Assembly: GCA_030641185.1 (NCBI GenBank)
Contig: DAOWHY010000019.1
Coordinates: forward strand, 1 to 18,637
DNA: 18,637 nt
Direction of reading: 5' to 3'
Origin: Candidatus Moraniibacteriota bacterium
Lineage (GTDB): Bacteria; Patescibacteriota; Minisyncoccia; JAHIHE01; JAGLIN01
The position numbers were made by a program, and so were the translations under genes. Shown here in pieces: positions 1 through 7,639 of the stretch. How positions within the stretch are numbered: position 1 is the stretch's first letter; every line of letters begins with the position of its first letter. Below the pieces are notes generated by a model. That model worked only from the letters and a program-made list of their open reading frames with translations, was not told the DNA's origin and did no database searches.

Positions 1-403
1 TTTGATTTGCGTCCCATTTGCCATTTTCTTTCACAAATTTTGAAAAACATTTTTTGTCTCCCCTCTCATCTTCAACTTCTTTTGTGTCAACTCCTGCGCT
101 TTCAGCGATTTCTTTTTGTTCTTCTGTAAGTTCAATCCACTCTTGATTCAAACACATCCAATTGCTTTTTTCTGCTTTATCACGCCCCAAACCATTTATT
201 CTTTCTTTGCCATATTCCTGCTCAATAATTAATTTTTCATCTTCTATCCTCACCTCAACTCCTCCTTCACTTTCTTCTTCTATTTTTTCTTGTCTAATTA
301 TTGGTACTCCATGTTTTTCCAATGAAACTTTAAATTCTTCTAATAATTCCTCCCTTGTTTCTTTTTTTTCAGATTCCATTTTTGGAAAGTCTTCTACACT
401 CAT
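1..403 (-). CDS. Acidic hypothetical protein, C-terminus off the left edge
   Basis: An open frame runs on the minus strand from an ATG at 403 to the window edge without a stop, giving 134 visible codons. The protein begins MSVEDFPKMESEKKETREEL and is very rich in Glu and Lys, with a helical, probably coiled-coil N-terminal third. A later stretch, NWMCLNQEWIELTEEQ, has the Trp/Cys content of a folded domain. There is no signal peptide or membrane segment in the visible part. It starts 22 nt after the MFS gene stop, so the two are probably co-transcribed. No strong Shine-Dalgarno precedes the start. I do not recognise the family. It could be a cytosolic accessory protein, but nothing here shows its role. 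Confidence 0.65.
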   Translation of the reverse strand, partial: MSVEDFPKMESEKKETREELLEEFKVSLEKHGVPIIRQEKIEEESEGGVEVRIEDEKLIIEQEYGKERINGLGRDKAEKSNWMCLNQEWIELTEEQKEIAESAGVDTKEVEDERGDKKCFSKFVKENGKWDANQ

Positions 404-424
404 ATTTTTATCTTAATAAATTAA

Positions 425-1621
425 TTATAAATTCTTCTTCAATCTCATCTTTAACATTATAGTCGCTATTCCAAAAAATATCCAGATTAAAATAGCGTAA
501 AAAAGCAAAACCATTTGAGGCGCCAATACAGTCAAAAGCATGCCAGCTAAAAATGGAGACAATGCTCCAAACAAACATCCGAATATAGAAAAAGTCGCAA
601 TTACTTCCGCTCTATGTTCATTTTCAATATTTTTTATTTCCAAGACTCCTTTTGAAGGACCGCTTATTGCTTCTCCTACGGCAAATAATGCGGCGAAAAT
701 CCAAAACATAATCAAATTCGTTGAAAACGCCATCACGGAAGACGCAATAGCCAATATCAGAAACGATGTTTTCATCCCTGTCATATATGATTTTTTGTCC
801 ACAAAAGTTCCCGCATATAAAAGAACAATCATCGCAACTACTCCCTGTGTGGCAAATACACTGCCCGTTATTACATTAGAATCAACAAAAGAAATAATTA
901 TTAGGGGATAAAGAATAATTTTAACATCCCAATTCATTTTAAAAGGAAACTCCAAAATCAAATGATACAATAAGTAGGGATTTGATAATATATATCTAAC
1001 CCCAAAAAGATAATTATATTTCTTTTCTGATTTCTTGATCTCTTCTTTTTCTTTGCCAAAAAATTTCAAGGCGAGAAAAAATGGAATTAACAGAACAAGA
1101 AATTGCAAATAATAAGGCGCTCCTAAAAAATATCTGTCAGCAACAAACCCGCCAAGTATCGCTCCAAAACTGCCCGCGATTGACTGGGCCGAATATAAAT
1201 ATCCCAAGAGCTTTCCTTGATTTTTTTCTGTTGAAAGATGCTCCTGAAGATACGCAAATAAAAGCGGTCCCATCATCGCGCCAGCAAAACCAAAAATCAT
1301 CTTGCCTCCCATATACTGCAAAATATTTGTGGAAGTCGCGTAAATCAAAGGATAAACGATTGCCAAAGCGGCTCCCGCAATTATAAATTTATTCTTTCCG
1401 TAAGTTCTGGAAAGCCGCGCAAAAATAAGAGCGAACAAAGACAAGCTCAAAGTCCCGAGAGTAAAAGTAAATCCCATCAGGACACTATTTTCAGTCAAGC
1501 TGGAAATAAATCTCTGCTCAATCGGTGCAATCAAACTCCCCGAAAAAACAACAGAAATAGACATTAAAAAAACAACAAGGTATTGTTTTTTGAGATTTTG
1601 AAAAAAAGAAGAAGTAGGCAT
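425..1621 (-). CDS. MFS-family membrane transporter, substrate unknown
   Basis: A 398-residue hydrophobic protein of the size and hydropathy of a 12-helix major facilitator superfamily carrier. It has a short cytoplasmic N-terminus, a first helix around residues 15-35, and a motif-A-like loop after helix 2 (ARLSRTYGKNKF, near residues 68-79) that joins helices 2 and 3 in this superfamily. A charged central loop (KEKEEIKKSEKK, around residue 195) separates the two six-helix halves. Such proteins move small solutes or drugs across the inner membrane by proton coupling. The substrate cannot be read from the sequence. It follows a terminator and a TATAAT-type promoter element, so it probably starts its own unit and is followed 22 nt later by the acidic hypothetical gene. 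Confidence 0.85.
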   Translation of the reverse strand: MPTSSFFQNLKKQYLVVFLMSISVVFSGSLIAPIEQRFISSLTENSVLMGFTFTLGTLSLSLFALIFARLSRTYGKNKFIIAGAALAIVYPLIYATSTNILQYMGGKMIFGFAGAMMGPLLFAYLQEHLSTEKNQGKLLGYLYSAQSIAGSFGAILGGFVADRYFLGAPYYLQFLVLLIPFFLALKFFGKEKEEIKKSEKKYNYLFGVRYILSNPYLLYHLILEFPFKMNWDVKIILYPLIIISFVDSNVITGSVFATQGVVAMIVLLYAGTFVDKKSYMTGMKTSFLILAIASSVMAFSTNLIMFWIFAALFAVGEAISGPSKGVLEIKNIENEHRAEVIATFSIFGCLFGALSPFLAGMLLTVLAPQMVLLFYAILIWIFFGIATIMLKMRLKKNL

Positions 1622-1675
1622 TTATTTGTTAAAAAATTAACGGAAAAGTTTTTCCGCAAAATAGTCGGTAATTTC

Positions 1676-1684
1676 ATTATAACA
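1676..1684 (-). promoter_or_regulatory. Extended -10 promoter element for the MFS gene
   Basis: Read on the minus strand, TGTTATAAT gives a perfect -10 hexamer with an upstream TGn extension. It sits immediately after the terminator of the preceding operon and about 55 nt before the MFS start. No good -35 box is present at 16-18 nt, which is acceptable for an extended -10 promoter. A small hairpin (1641-1656) lies in the resulting leader. Confidence 0.45.
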
Positions 1685-1709
1685 AAAATCGCCATAAGTG
1701 GCGATTTTT
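1684..1709 (-). terminator. Intrinsic terminator closing the protease operon
   Basis: A perfect 10-bp inverted repeat (1684-1693 with 1700-1709) has a 6-nt loop, and its arms end in runs of five A and five T. It can therefore act in both directions. It lies 37 nt beyond the stop of the 63-residue gene. Confidence 0.8.
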
Positions 1710-1746
1710 AAGAATCTACTTTTTTAAAATCTTTTTCTCACAAAAA

Positions 1747-1938
1747 TTATGATGAAGTATATGTATGCGGTTCAGATTCGTTAACTTCCAACACTATGCG
1801 TCTTAATTTAGCAATTTCATCTATTTCATCAGAGTTTGCTTCTTGTTGGTCCACGCCTAAAGATTGAACATCTTTTTGAGACGAATTTATCCTTTCAAGT
1901 TCCTTGTAAATTATTTTAAAATTATTGGTTTTGTCCAT
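1747..1938 (-). CDS. Small hypothetical protein, last gene of the protease operon
   Basis: A 63-residue charged protein with no signal peptide or membrane segment. The middle (around residues 12-52) is predicted to be helical from its Glu/Lys/Leu pattern. It begins 5 nt after the stop of the Clp-fold proteinase gene and ends just before a strong terminator, so it is the distal gene of the same operon. I do not recognise the family. Its tight coupling suggests a small partner or adaptor of the proteinase, but that rests on position alone. Confidence 0.6.
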   Translation of the reverse strand: MDKTNNFKIIYKELERINSSQKDVQSLGVDQQEANSDEIDEIAKLRRIVLEVNESEPHTYTSS

Positions 1939-1943
1939 ACATT

Positions 1944-3102
1944 TTATATTATTATTTTTTTAGTTTTAGCTTCAATTTCTCGTCTTAATTCTGATAGATC
2001 ATTTTCTGTTTGACAATTTTGACATTTATATTTATTATCTTTTGGAAATTCAACACAACCATTTTGTAACACCTGTTTTCTATCTAAATTGGCTTGAATC
2101 TTTGAATGTTTTTTACAATTACTACATTCAAAATCTATAATGACATTTGCTACATTTTTCGGATTTTGTTGTGGAACATTTTGAGCAACAAAACGATAAA
2201 TTTGAGAATTTTGAGTCTCAAATACTTTGTACATTGTACTCGCAAAAGTCATTTGTAGAAGAGTATAATATCTTGTTATCGCCTCATCTAACTTTTGATT
2301 TTTAGTGTAATCCGTTATTTTTACTCTCATTTCTTCAAGGTCTTTTAATTTAATTGACCTTCCGTGCGTTTTCCAGTGTCCGTGATTACACAAATCCTTT
2401 GCTATTTTTTTAGCCCTTGTTTCTTTTTCTTCGATAGTCACTGGTTTTTGATTTTTTGAATGAATATCCCAATTTTTGAATTTATATTTAACAAGCCATT
2501 TTTTAACTAAATCCTCTGCAAATTCTAATGCATTCTCTGCATTTTTAATTTCACCCGGAGATATGCCTTGCAAAATAGGAATATACGCCTTATTTAAAAC
2601 TCCAGTTTTTTCTATTTCTTTTTTAATTTTTTCTAACCCTTCTAAAAGCGCGTGAGCAGAAAAATGTTTTCCTTGCCAGTTTAATTGAGCATCTATTGGA
2701 CCCAAGGCAGAAAGTTGCCCCATTAAAATTTCGTCGCCAGACATAGCAATAATCGTGCCTGCGCTTTTTGCCCATCCCGGTATTATAATTCCTACTTCAT
2801 CATATTTATCATGGAGCAACCTCACAATATCCTCTGCAACTTCGCCAGAGCCTCCTGGCGTTTCAATAATTAAGTCTATTTTATTGCCACTAAGGTTTGA
2901 TAGTTGATCACTAATGGGTAATAAATCTGCATAATTTATGGATATCGGATCAAGTTTTTGCAGTTCTTTGTTTAGTTTAGATTTTCTACTCCTCGCCCTT
3001 CAATCCCGTCATATCTTCATTCATAAATTCTTTTCGATACGCCCAATGCCTGTCCATCTGGGTGTTTTCTTCATACCATTTTTTATTTGCAATATAATCC
3101 AT
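1944..3102 (-). CDS. SDH-type Clp-fold serine proteinase with C-terminal zinc ribbon; frameshifted
   Basis: The main frame encodes a ClpP/SppA-fold protease like the SDH_sah (serine dehydrogenase proteinase) family. It has an ETPGGSGE motif, then GWAKSAGTIIAMSGDEI, whose Ser matches the catalytic Ser of the family, then a GPIDAQ motif. The C-terminal 60 residues carry CxxC...CxxC (CSNC and CQNC), a probable zinc ribbon. The main frame has no ATG, GTG or TTG before the ETPGG motif and is closed by a stop at 3000-3002. The preceding frame has a good start (ATG at 3102, with AAAGG upstream) and reads about 38 codons to a TAG at 2986-2988. Joining the two by a +1 shift between 2989 and 2999 gives a protein of about 385 residues. 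The gene may be broken, misassembled or made by frameshifting. An annotation that ignores the shift would start at GTG 2825 and lose the conserved N-terminal strand. It lies 18 nt after the metalloprotease gene. Confidence 0.75.
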
Positions 3103-3120
3103 GGGCCAACCTTTGTCTTT

Positions 3121-4635
3121 CTATATTTGAATTACAAGTTCTCTTGCTTTTTTTAAACCTTCTTTTTTGGTATAGCCGTCCATTTTAATAAGATACGGTA
3201 TAATTTTAGGATCCACTTTGCTTTGATATAAATAATCAACCACCCCTTCCTTCTTCATTTTCCCAGCTTCTGCTTCACCCTGAAGATAAGCCTTATCTTT
3301 AGGAAAATATCTTCCTCCTTCCTTGGGATCAAAGCCCCTGAATATTCTTCTACACACCGCTTTTATTTTTTTAATTGCCTTATCGTTAATTTCATCTTTG
3401 TTAATCCCTTCTTCTTCCAATTCTTTTTTATATAATCCAACCAGATAATCAAAAGTTTGAGGGAAATTTGCTCCATCTTTAACTTTTTTCATGCCTAAAA
3501 CATAATAAGGATGAGAATCAACTTTAGAATCATCATATTTCTCCTCAAATATTTCTTCCTCTGCGTCTTTTTCGCCCATCTTAACAATTCCTTCTGAAAA
3601 TGTTTCGTAATCAGACCCGAAGCTCATACCGCCGAATCCATTCCTTCTGTTATAAGTTTGTGTGATTATATGGATGAATTCATGGTTCATTAATTTGAAG
3701 AACTTAAGACCATCGGCTTCCTGGTTTCTTTTTTCAGGAACAAAAACAACAGGATGGTCATATTCTTTTGAAACAGCTCTTGGATCAATAGCTTTTACCT
3801 TAGATGTAATAATAACCTCCCATCCATCTTTGTCAAATCCCGCTTTTTTGATAAGCATTTCAAAATAATTTTTAAAATCCTCCGGTTCAAAAATGGCCGA
3901 TTTGAGTTGCTTTTTAATTTTTTCTTTTTCAGGACTTTCTTTTTGTTCTTTTTTTTCATACACTTTTTCCGCAAATTTAACAAGTTCGTCGCTTATGTCG
4001 CCATACGCTTCGGTGGCATATATGAAAGCTGAATCAAAATCTTTTTCCTTCATGCTTTCCAACAACTTTATTTTGCTTTCGATGTCATGTATTAAAGTAT
4101 TACAAATAGTTTTTAAGCTATCATTTTTCTCCTTTTCAATATCTTTTGAAATATCAATTAAAGCTTCTTTGTCTTCGTTTATTTTATTTAAATCCAATTT
4201 TTCTATTTCCGGATATTCAAAACTGGGACAATGTTCCGGATTATCTTTTCTTTTCTCTATAAACAAATCAAATTCTTCACTATAATCCCTTCCTTCTGCG
4301 CCTTGCGGTTCAAAAAACTCATAGGCATTTTGATATATTTTTCCTACATCGTTTATCCTCTCGGCATATTCAACCAACTTTTCTTTTGCTTCTTTGCGTT
4401 CTTGCGCATCAGGGTTTATTCCCATTTCCTCAATTATTGATTCTATTCCAGTTATTTTCTCTATATCATCTTTTCCTTCTTTTTGCGCTGGCATCTCATT
4501 TTTTACTGCTTCTGCAACAGCTTTAGTTTTAAACTTCTCAACCGCGCTTTCTATTTCCTTTTCCGCTTCAGCCTCTTTTATTTCATCAATAGTTTCTTCT
4601 ATTGTCGATTCATTTTTTGATTCTTCAAATTTCAT
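3121..4635 (-). CDS. Gluzincin-type zinc metalloprotease with coiled-coil N-terminus (DUF1704-like)
   Basis: A 504-residue protein. Residues 1-240 are acidic and strongly helical. The C-terminal half holds HEFIH at residues 318-322, an HExxH zinc site, followed 25 residues later by FSEG (346-349), where Glu348 would be the third zinc ligand, as in gluzincins. A further block, YFPKDKAYLQGEAEA (443-457), resembles the FTKDxxYLxG segment I know from DUF1704 proteins. That family has an HExxxH site, so this is at best a distant relative. No signal peptide is present, so it is probably cytosolic. It sits 21 nt after the ATP-grasp/retropepsin gene and 18 nt before the Clp-fold proteinase gene, in one operon. 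The metalloprotease call is good; family and substrate are uncertain. Confidence 0.75.
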   Translation of the reverse strand: MKFEESKNESTIEETIDEIKEAEAEKEIESAVEKFKTKAVAEAVKNEMPAQKEGKDDIEKITGIESIIEEMGINPDAQERKEAKEKLVEYAERINDVGKIYQNAYEFFEPQGAEGRDYSEEFDLFIEKRKDNPEHCPSFEYPEIEKLDLNKINEDKEALIDISKDIEKEKNDSLKTICNTLIHDIESKIKLLESMKEKDFDSAFIYATEAYGDISDELVKFAEKVYEKKEQKESPEKEKIKKQLKSAIFEPEDFKNYFEMLIKKAGFDKDGWEVIITSKVKAIDPRAVSKEYDHPVVFVPEKRNQEADGLKFFKLMNHEFIHIITQTYNRRNGFGGMSFGSDYETFSEGIVKMGEKDAEEEIFEEKYDDSKVDSHPYYVLGMKKVKDGANFPQTFDYLVGLYKKELEEEGINKDEINDKAIKKIKAVCRRIFRGFDPKEGGRYFPKDKAYLQGEAEAGKMKKEGVVDYLYQSKVDPKIIPYLIKMDGYTKKEGLKKARELVIQI

Positions 4636-4656
4636 ATTTAAAATTATTATTAAACT

Positions 4657-6123
4657 CTATTTTCCAAAAACCGCCTTCGTTTTTTTACTCGGATCCACCA
4701 AAAATCTCCCTAAACTCCTCCGGCCAATTATCACCGGAAACTCCAAATGGCTTCTGTCCGTCACGGACATTTTGGAAATTAATTTAATTCCTGATAGTTC
4801 TATATTCATTTTTATAAGCAAGCGATAAGAAACACCGTGGCTGGATTTGATAACCACCGTGTCAAAATCATCGCCCCATTTTTCTAGTTTGTCTTTTATT
4901 TTTTCATCCAGAATCTCTTTAGTCGCGTTATTTCCTATTTCTAAATCTTTAACGACTCCTTTAAATTCATCTATTACTTTCTCATAACCTAATTTTCTCG
5001 CCAGCTCCTCATCTATCGACGAACGGTCCGCCCCCGTATCTATTTTCGCCTTCAACTCTATTTCTTTTTTCTCTATTAATTCCCCGCCTTCTTTATTCTT
5101 AATTCCTAATTCATGATTCATAATTCCTATCTTAATCGTCTCAATAATTCCCAAAACTTGTTTTCCGGAAATATCCTCTATCTCTTCTTCCACTTCTCCG
5201 CCGAACAAATCCTGCGCGATTCTAATTCCATGCGCTTCATTTTTTACTTTTAATCCGTTTATTTTTTTTAATCTGTATTTGAGCGGCGATAAATTAGCGA
5301 TCTGAATAGAAAGTCCCGCGTGGGCGTTTACTTCCAAAACTACTGGTCCGCGTTCGCTGTCAATCGCGATGTCAACTCCGACATATCCCAATTTTGAAAT
5401 CTCCTGGCATTTAATCGCGATTTCTAAAATGTCCTTCCAGTAAGGAATTTTGACTCCGCTTAATTTGAATTTTGTGTCTGGCGTTTTTTCAATAAGCTGG
5501 TCGTGCATCACAGCATTAGTCGTCACGCCCGTAGCGACATCAACTCCTAATCCTATTCCGCCAAGATGTAAATTCGCCTTCCCTTCAGATTCTCTGGTCG
5601 GCAGACGAAGCATTGCCATGACGGGAACTTTATTATAGACAATCACTCTAATATCAGGAATTCCTTTGTAAGAATATGGCTTAAAAACTTTAAGAAGTTT
5701 AATTCTTTCTTCAAAAAAAGCGATGTCAGAAGTTCCAGAAAAAGAATAAAACCCTTCAAAGATATCCATAATATGATCTCTCAGATCTTTGATGGTAACT
5801 TTTTTACCTTCCGTAGAAACCCAGCTTAAATCTTTATTTTGACCAAAAATAACTTTTATTCCGCCGCCGCCCCGACCGTGATTCGGCTTTAAAACAAAAC
5901 TTTTTGGCAAATCGCCCCACTTAAAAACTTCCAGTTCATGCCTATTTCTTATAATCCCAAAAACTTTAGGAACTGGAATTCCCGCCTTAAAAAGAGCCTC
6001 CTTGCTTTTTAATTTATTGTTAGCAAGGCGAATAGCGCCCTGAAGATTATTCGGTCTAATGTATGAAAGGTTTCGAGCATTCATTCCTAGAAGCCCTTTG
6101 CTATTTTTGATGAGAGTGAACAT
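4657..6123 (-). CDS. ATP-grasp (RimK-related) ligase fused to a retropepsin-like RimB-type domain
   Basis: A 488-residue two-domain protein. Residues 1-300 are an ATP-grasp ligase of the alpha-L-glutamate-ligase-like kind: FVLKPNHGRGGGGIKV (76-91) forms the nucleotide loop, and VDIAID (250-255) and VLEVNAHAGL (262-271) supply the metal-binding acids. Residues 350-488 match the RimK-linked retropepsin-like family (PF05618): DTGA at 362-365 is the aspartate site, and RSHLEFPVIIGRRSL (457-471) is its usual C-terminal signature. In many bacteria these are separate neighbouring genes beside an inactive-transglutaminase/7TM protein. Here two are fused and the 7TM gene is next upstream. The ligase should join an amino acid or peptide to a carboxylate, and the second domain may process the product. 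It heads the protease operon. The start follows TGGAGTA. Confidence 0.88.
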   Translation of the reverse strand: MFTLIKNSKGLLGMNARNLSYIRPNNLQGAIRLANNKLKSKEALFKAGIPVPKVFGIIRNRHELEVFKWGDLPKSFVLKPNHGRGGGGIKVIFGQNKDLSWVSTEGKKVTIKDLRDHIMDIFEGFYSFSGTSDIAFFEERIKLLKVFKPYSYKGIPDIRVIVYNKVPVMAMLRLPTRESEGKANLHLGGIGLGVDVATGVTTNAVMHDQLIEKTPDTKFKLSGVKIPYWKDILEIAIKCQEISKLGYVGVDIAIDSERGPVVLEVNAHAGLSIQIANLSPLKYRLKKINGLKVKNEAHGIRIAQDLFGGEVEEEIEDISGKQVLGIIETIKIGIMNHELGIKNKEGGELIEKKEIELKAKIDTGADRSSIDEELARKLGYEKVIDEFKGVVKDLEIGNNATKEILDEKIKDKLEKWGDDFDTVVIKSSHGVSYRLLIKMNIELSGIKLISKMSVTDRSHLEFPVIIGRRSLGRFLVDPSKKTKAVFGK

Positions 6124-6164
6124 TACTCCATTGTTATACTAATTTGCTAAAATAATTCCATTAT

Positions 6165-6306
6165 TTTTGTCATTCCTGCAGAGGCAGGAATCCAGTTTGT
6201 CTCAATAAATAATATTTATCGTATAATTTTATTAGATGAGACTAACTGGATCCCAGATATTTTTTTCTAAAACTTCGCTTTAGAAAAAAATTCTGGGATG
6301 ACAAAA
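6165..6306. repeat. MITE-like palindromic element with nested hairpins
   Basis: Both ends read TGTCAT(T/C)C going inward, followed by a hairpin and then GGA(A)TCCAGTTxGTCTCA, with the right end inverted. The left hairpin is a perfect 8-bp stem (6172-6179 with 6184-6191). The right one is longer (6250-6299), with arms ATCCCAGA and TCTGGGAT. The CCAGTTTGTCTCA block at 6192-6204 is complementary to 6237-6249 apart from one mismatch, so the whole unit folds back on itself. It has no coding capacity and fills the gap between the 7TM gene and the ATP-grasp gene. This architecture is typical of non-autonomous dispersed repeats, but copy number was not checked. Confidence 0.7.
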
Positions 6307-6320
6307 TAATAGTAGCTTTA

Positions 6321-6968
6321 TTATTTATCAACATTCTTGATAACTTTTCTAAATCTTAAATATTCGCTCAGACGAATGCCCGTCCATTTTCCTAAAAATA
6401 TATTAACGACAAATAATAGTAAAATATATTCTGGATGACTCAAAACCAAATCTCTAAAAACATCCCAAATTATAAAATAATAGCCCGCTATAGAAATAGC
6501 AAGCGTTTCAACCGAAAGAAATGCCGCGGTTCTAAATCCTTTTTCAACTTGAGTGGAAATAAATTTTTCTATCAGAGTTATCAAGATAAGAATCGGCAAA
6601 ATGGATGTTGAAGCAAGTCCCGTCTTTTGAAAATATCCGCCTAAAGCAAGTAGAACCAGAATTGCCAAACTAATTACTGTCAGAACAATCGCCATTCTTG
6701 GCATATATAACAAACGAAAGTTTTTTAAAATATATCTTACTGCCGTTCCGGTTAAAAAAATAACTATGAATATCGCCAGCCCATATTTAATCCCTATTGC
6801 CCAAAAGGCGAAAGTTAAAACGAGCGGAGTATAAATACCGAATGATTTAATCCCAATCAACTGCCGAAAAGCAGCAATCAAAGTTGCAATAAACGGCAAA
6901 GCGAGAATTAAATAAATTGTTTCTATGCTCACGCCTTGAGAAGCGATGAGTTGGATTATATTGGACAT
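6321..6968 (-). CDS. 7TM membrane protein of the transglutaminase-associated (UUP1) family
   Basis: A 215-residue, almost wholly hydrophobic protein with about seven membrane helices. The segment LPFIATLIAAFRQLIGIKSF (residues 24-43), followed by GIYTPLVLTFAF, is the recognisable signature of the seven-helix domain that in proteobacteria is fused to an inactive transglutaminase domain (7TM_transglut). That soluble N-terminal domain is missing here and only the membrane part remains. In the known context it travels with an ATP-grasp ligase and a retropepsin-like protein, which is exactly the next gene in transcription order, 197 nt away across a MITE-like repeat. It probably anchors or exports the ligase product at the inner membrane. 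The family call is strong; the function is inferred. Confidence 0.82.
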   Translation of the reverse strand: MSNIIQLIASQGVSIETIYLILALPFIATLIAAFRQLIGIKSFGIYTPLVLTFAFWAIGIKYGLAIFIVIFLTGTAVRYILKNFRLLYMPRMAIVLTVISLAILVLLALGGYFQKTGLASTSILPILILITLIEKFISTQVEKGFRTAAFLSVETLAISIAGYYFIIWDVFRDLVLSHPEYILLLFVVNIFLGKWTGIRLSEYLRFRKVIKNVDK

Positions 6969-7005
6969 AAAAATAAGTTAAAAGTTATAAAGTTAAAAGT
7001 TTGTC

Positions 7006-7057
7006 GGAGTAAGGGCTTTAGCCCGAAAAGTTATTATCGGACTAAAGCCCTTACTCC
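7006..7057. repeat. Long inverted repeat between ruvC and the 7TM gene
   Basis: Arms of 21 nt (7006-7026 and 7037-7057, beginning GGAGTAAGGGCTTTAG) are complementary with a single mismatch and enclose a 10-nt loop. It lies just after the ruvC stop on the minus strand. It could terminate ruvC transcription, although no T-run follows, or it may be a dispersed palindrome. Confidence 0.7.
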
Positions 7058-7067
7058 AAAATAATTA

Positions 7068-7574
7068 CTATTTACTATTTACCTTCTTCTCAAATTTAAT
7101 ACTACTCGCGCAACATATCGCTACCGCCAACGCGTCTGCGGCGTCGTCCGGCTTAGGCGCTTCATTTAAGCCTAAAATGGACTTAACCATCTGCTGAACC
7201 TGATTTTTATCCGCGCGTCCATATCCTACCACCGCTTGCTTGACCTGTAAAGGAGTATATTCATAGATGTCAAGCCCTGTTTTTTTGCCAATATTTTTGC
7301 CAACAAATAAAATAACCCCTCGCGCCTGTCCGACAGTAATAATTGTTTTCGCATTCTTAAAGAAAAACAATTCCTCCACCGCCATTGCCTGGGGTTTATA
7401 TTTTTTTATTATTTTTTTCAGTTCCTCTCCTAAAAAATCCAGCCGATCCGACATTTTTAATTTCTTGTCTGTCAAAATACAACCGTAATCTACCGCCTTC
7501 AATTTGCCTTGCTTATTTTCTATCACGCCACAACCAGTTATCGCTGTTCCGGGATCAATGCCTAAAATAATCAT
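7068..7574 (-). CDS. ruvC: Holliday junction resolvase RuvC
   Basis: A 168-residue protein, close to the usual 170-175. It has the RNase-H-like resolvase fold signature: LGIDPGTAITGCGV at the N-terminus with Asp7, AVEELFF with Glu67, and KPDDAADALAVA near the C-terminus with Asp144 and Asp147. These are the four catalytic acids that bind Mg2+. RuvC cuts Holliday junctions symmetrically, normally on a RuvAB-bound junction. The start was placed at ATG 7574 because the conserved strand begins directly there; a longer frame to 7676 would add 34 unrelated residues and overlap the upstream regulator gene. ruvA and ruvB are not in the window. yebC, its frequent neighbour, is upstream beyond the plus-strand island. 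Confidence 0.95.
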   Translation of the reverse strand: MIILGIDPGTAITGCGVIENKQGKLKAVDYGCILTDKKLKMSDRLDFLGEELKKIIKKYKPQAMAVEELFFFKNAKTIITVGQARGVILFVGKNIGKKTGLDIYEYTPLQVKQAVVGYGRADKNQVQQMVKSILGLNEAPKPDDAADALAVAICCASSIKFEKKVNSK

Positions 7575-7639
7575 AGAAATTTTTAATCTTATTTTTTTAA
7601 TTCTATATCTATTATGACATAGATTAAATAAATTTGGTA

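Noticed and set aside
540..911. Plus-strand open frame opposite the MFS gene
   Set aside because: It lies wholly within a well-supported membrane transporter gene and has no start signal or recognisable protein; an antisense shadow.
2938..3156. Plus-strand open frame over the frameshift region
   Set aside because: Phe/Leu/Ser-rich antisense of helical coding sequence. The minus strand has a clear start and conserved motifs here.
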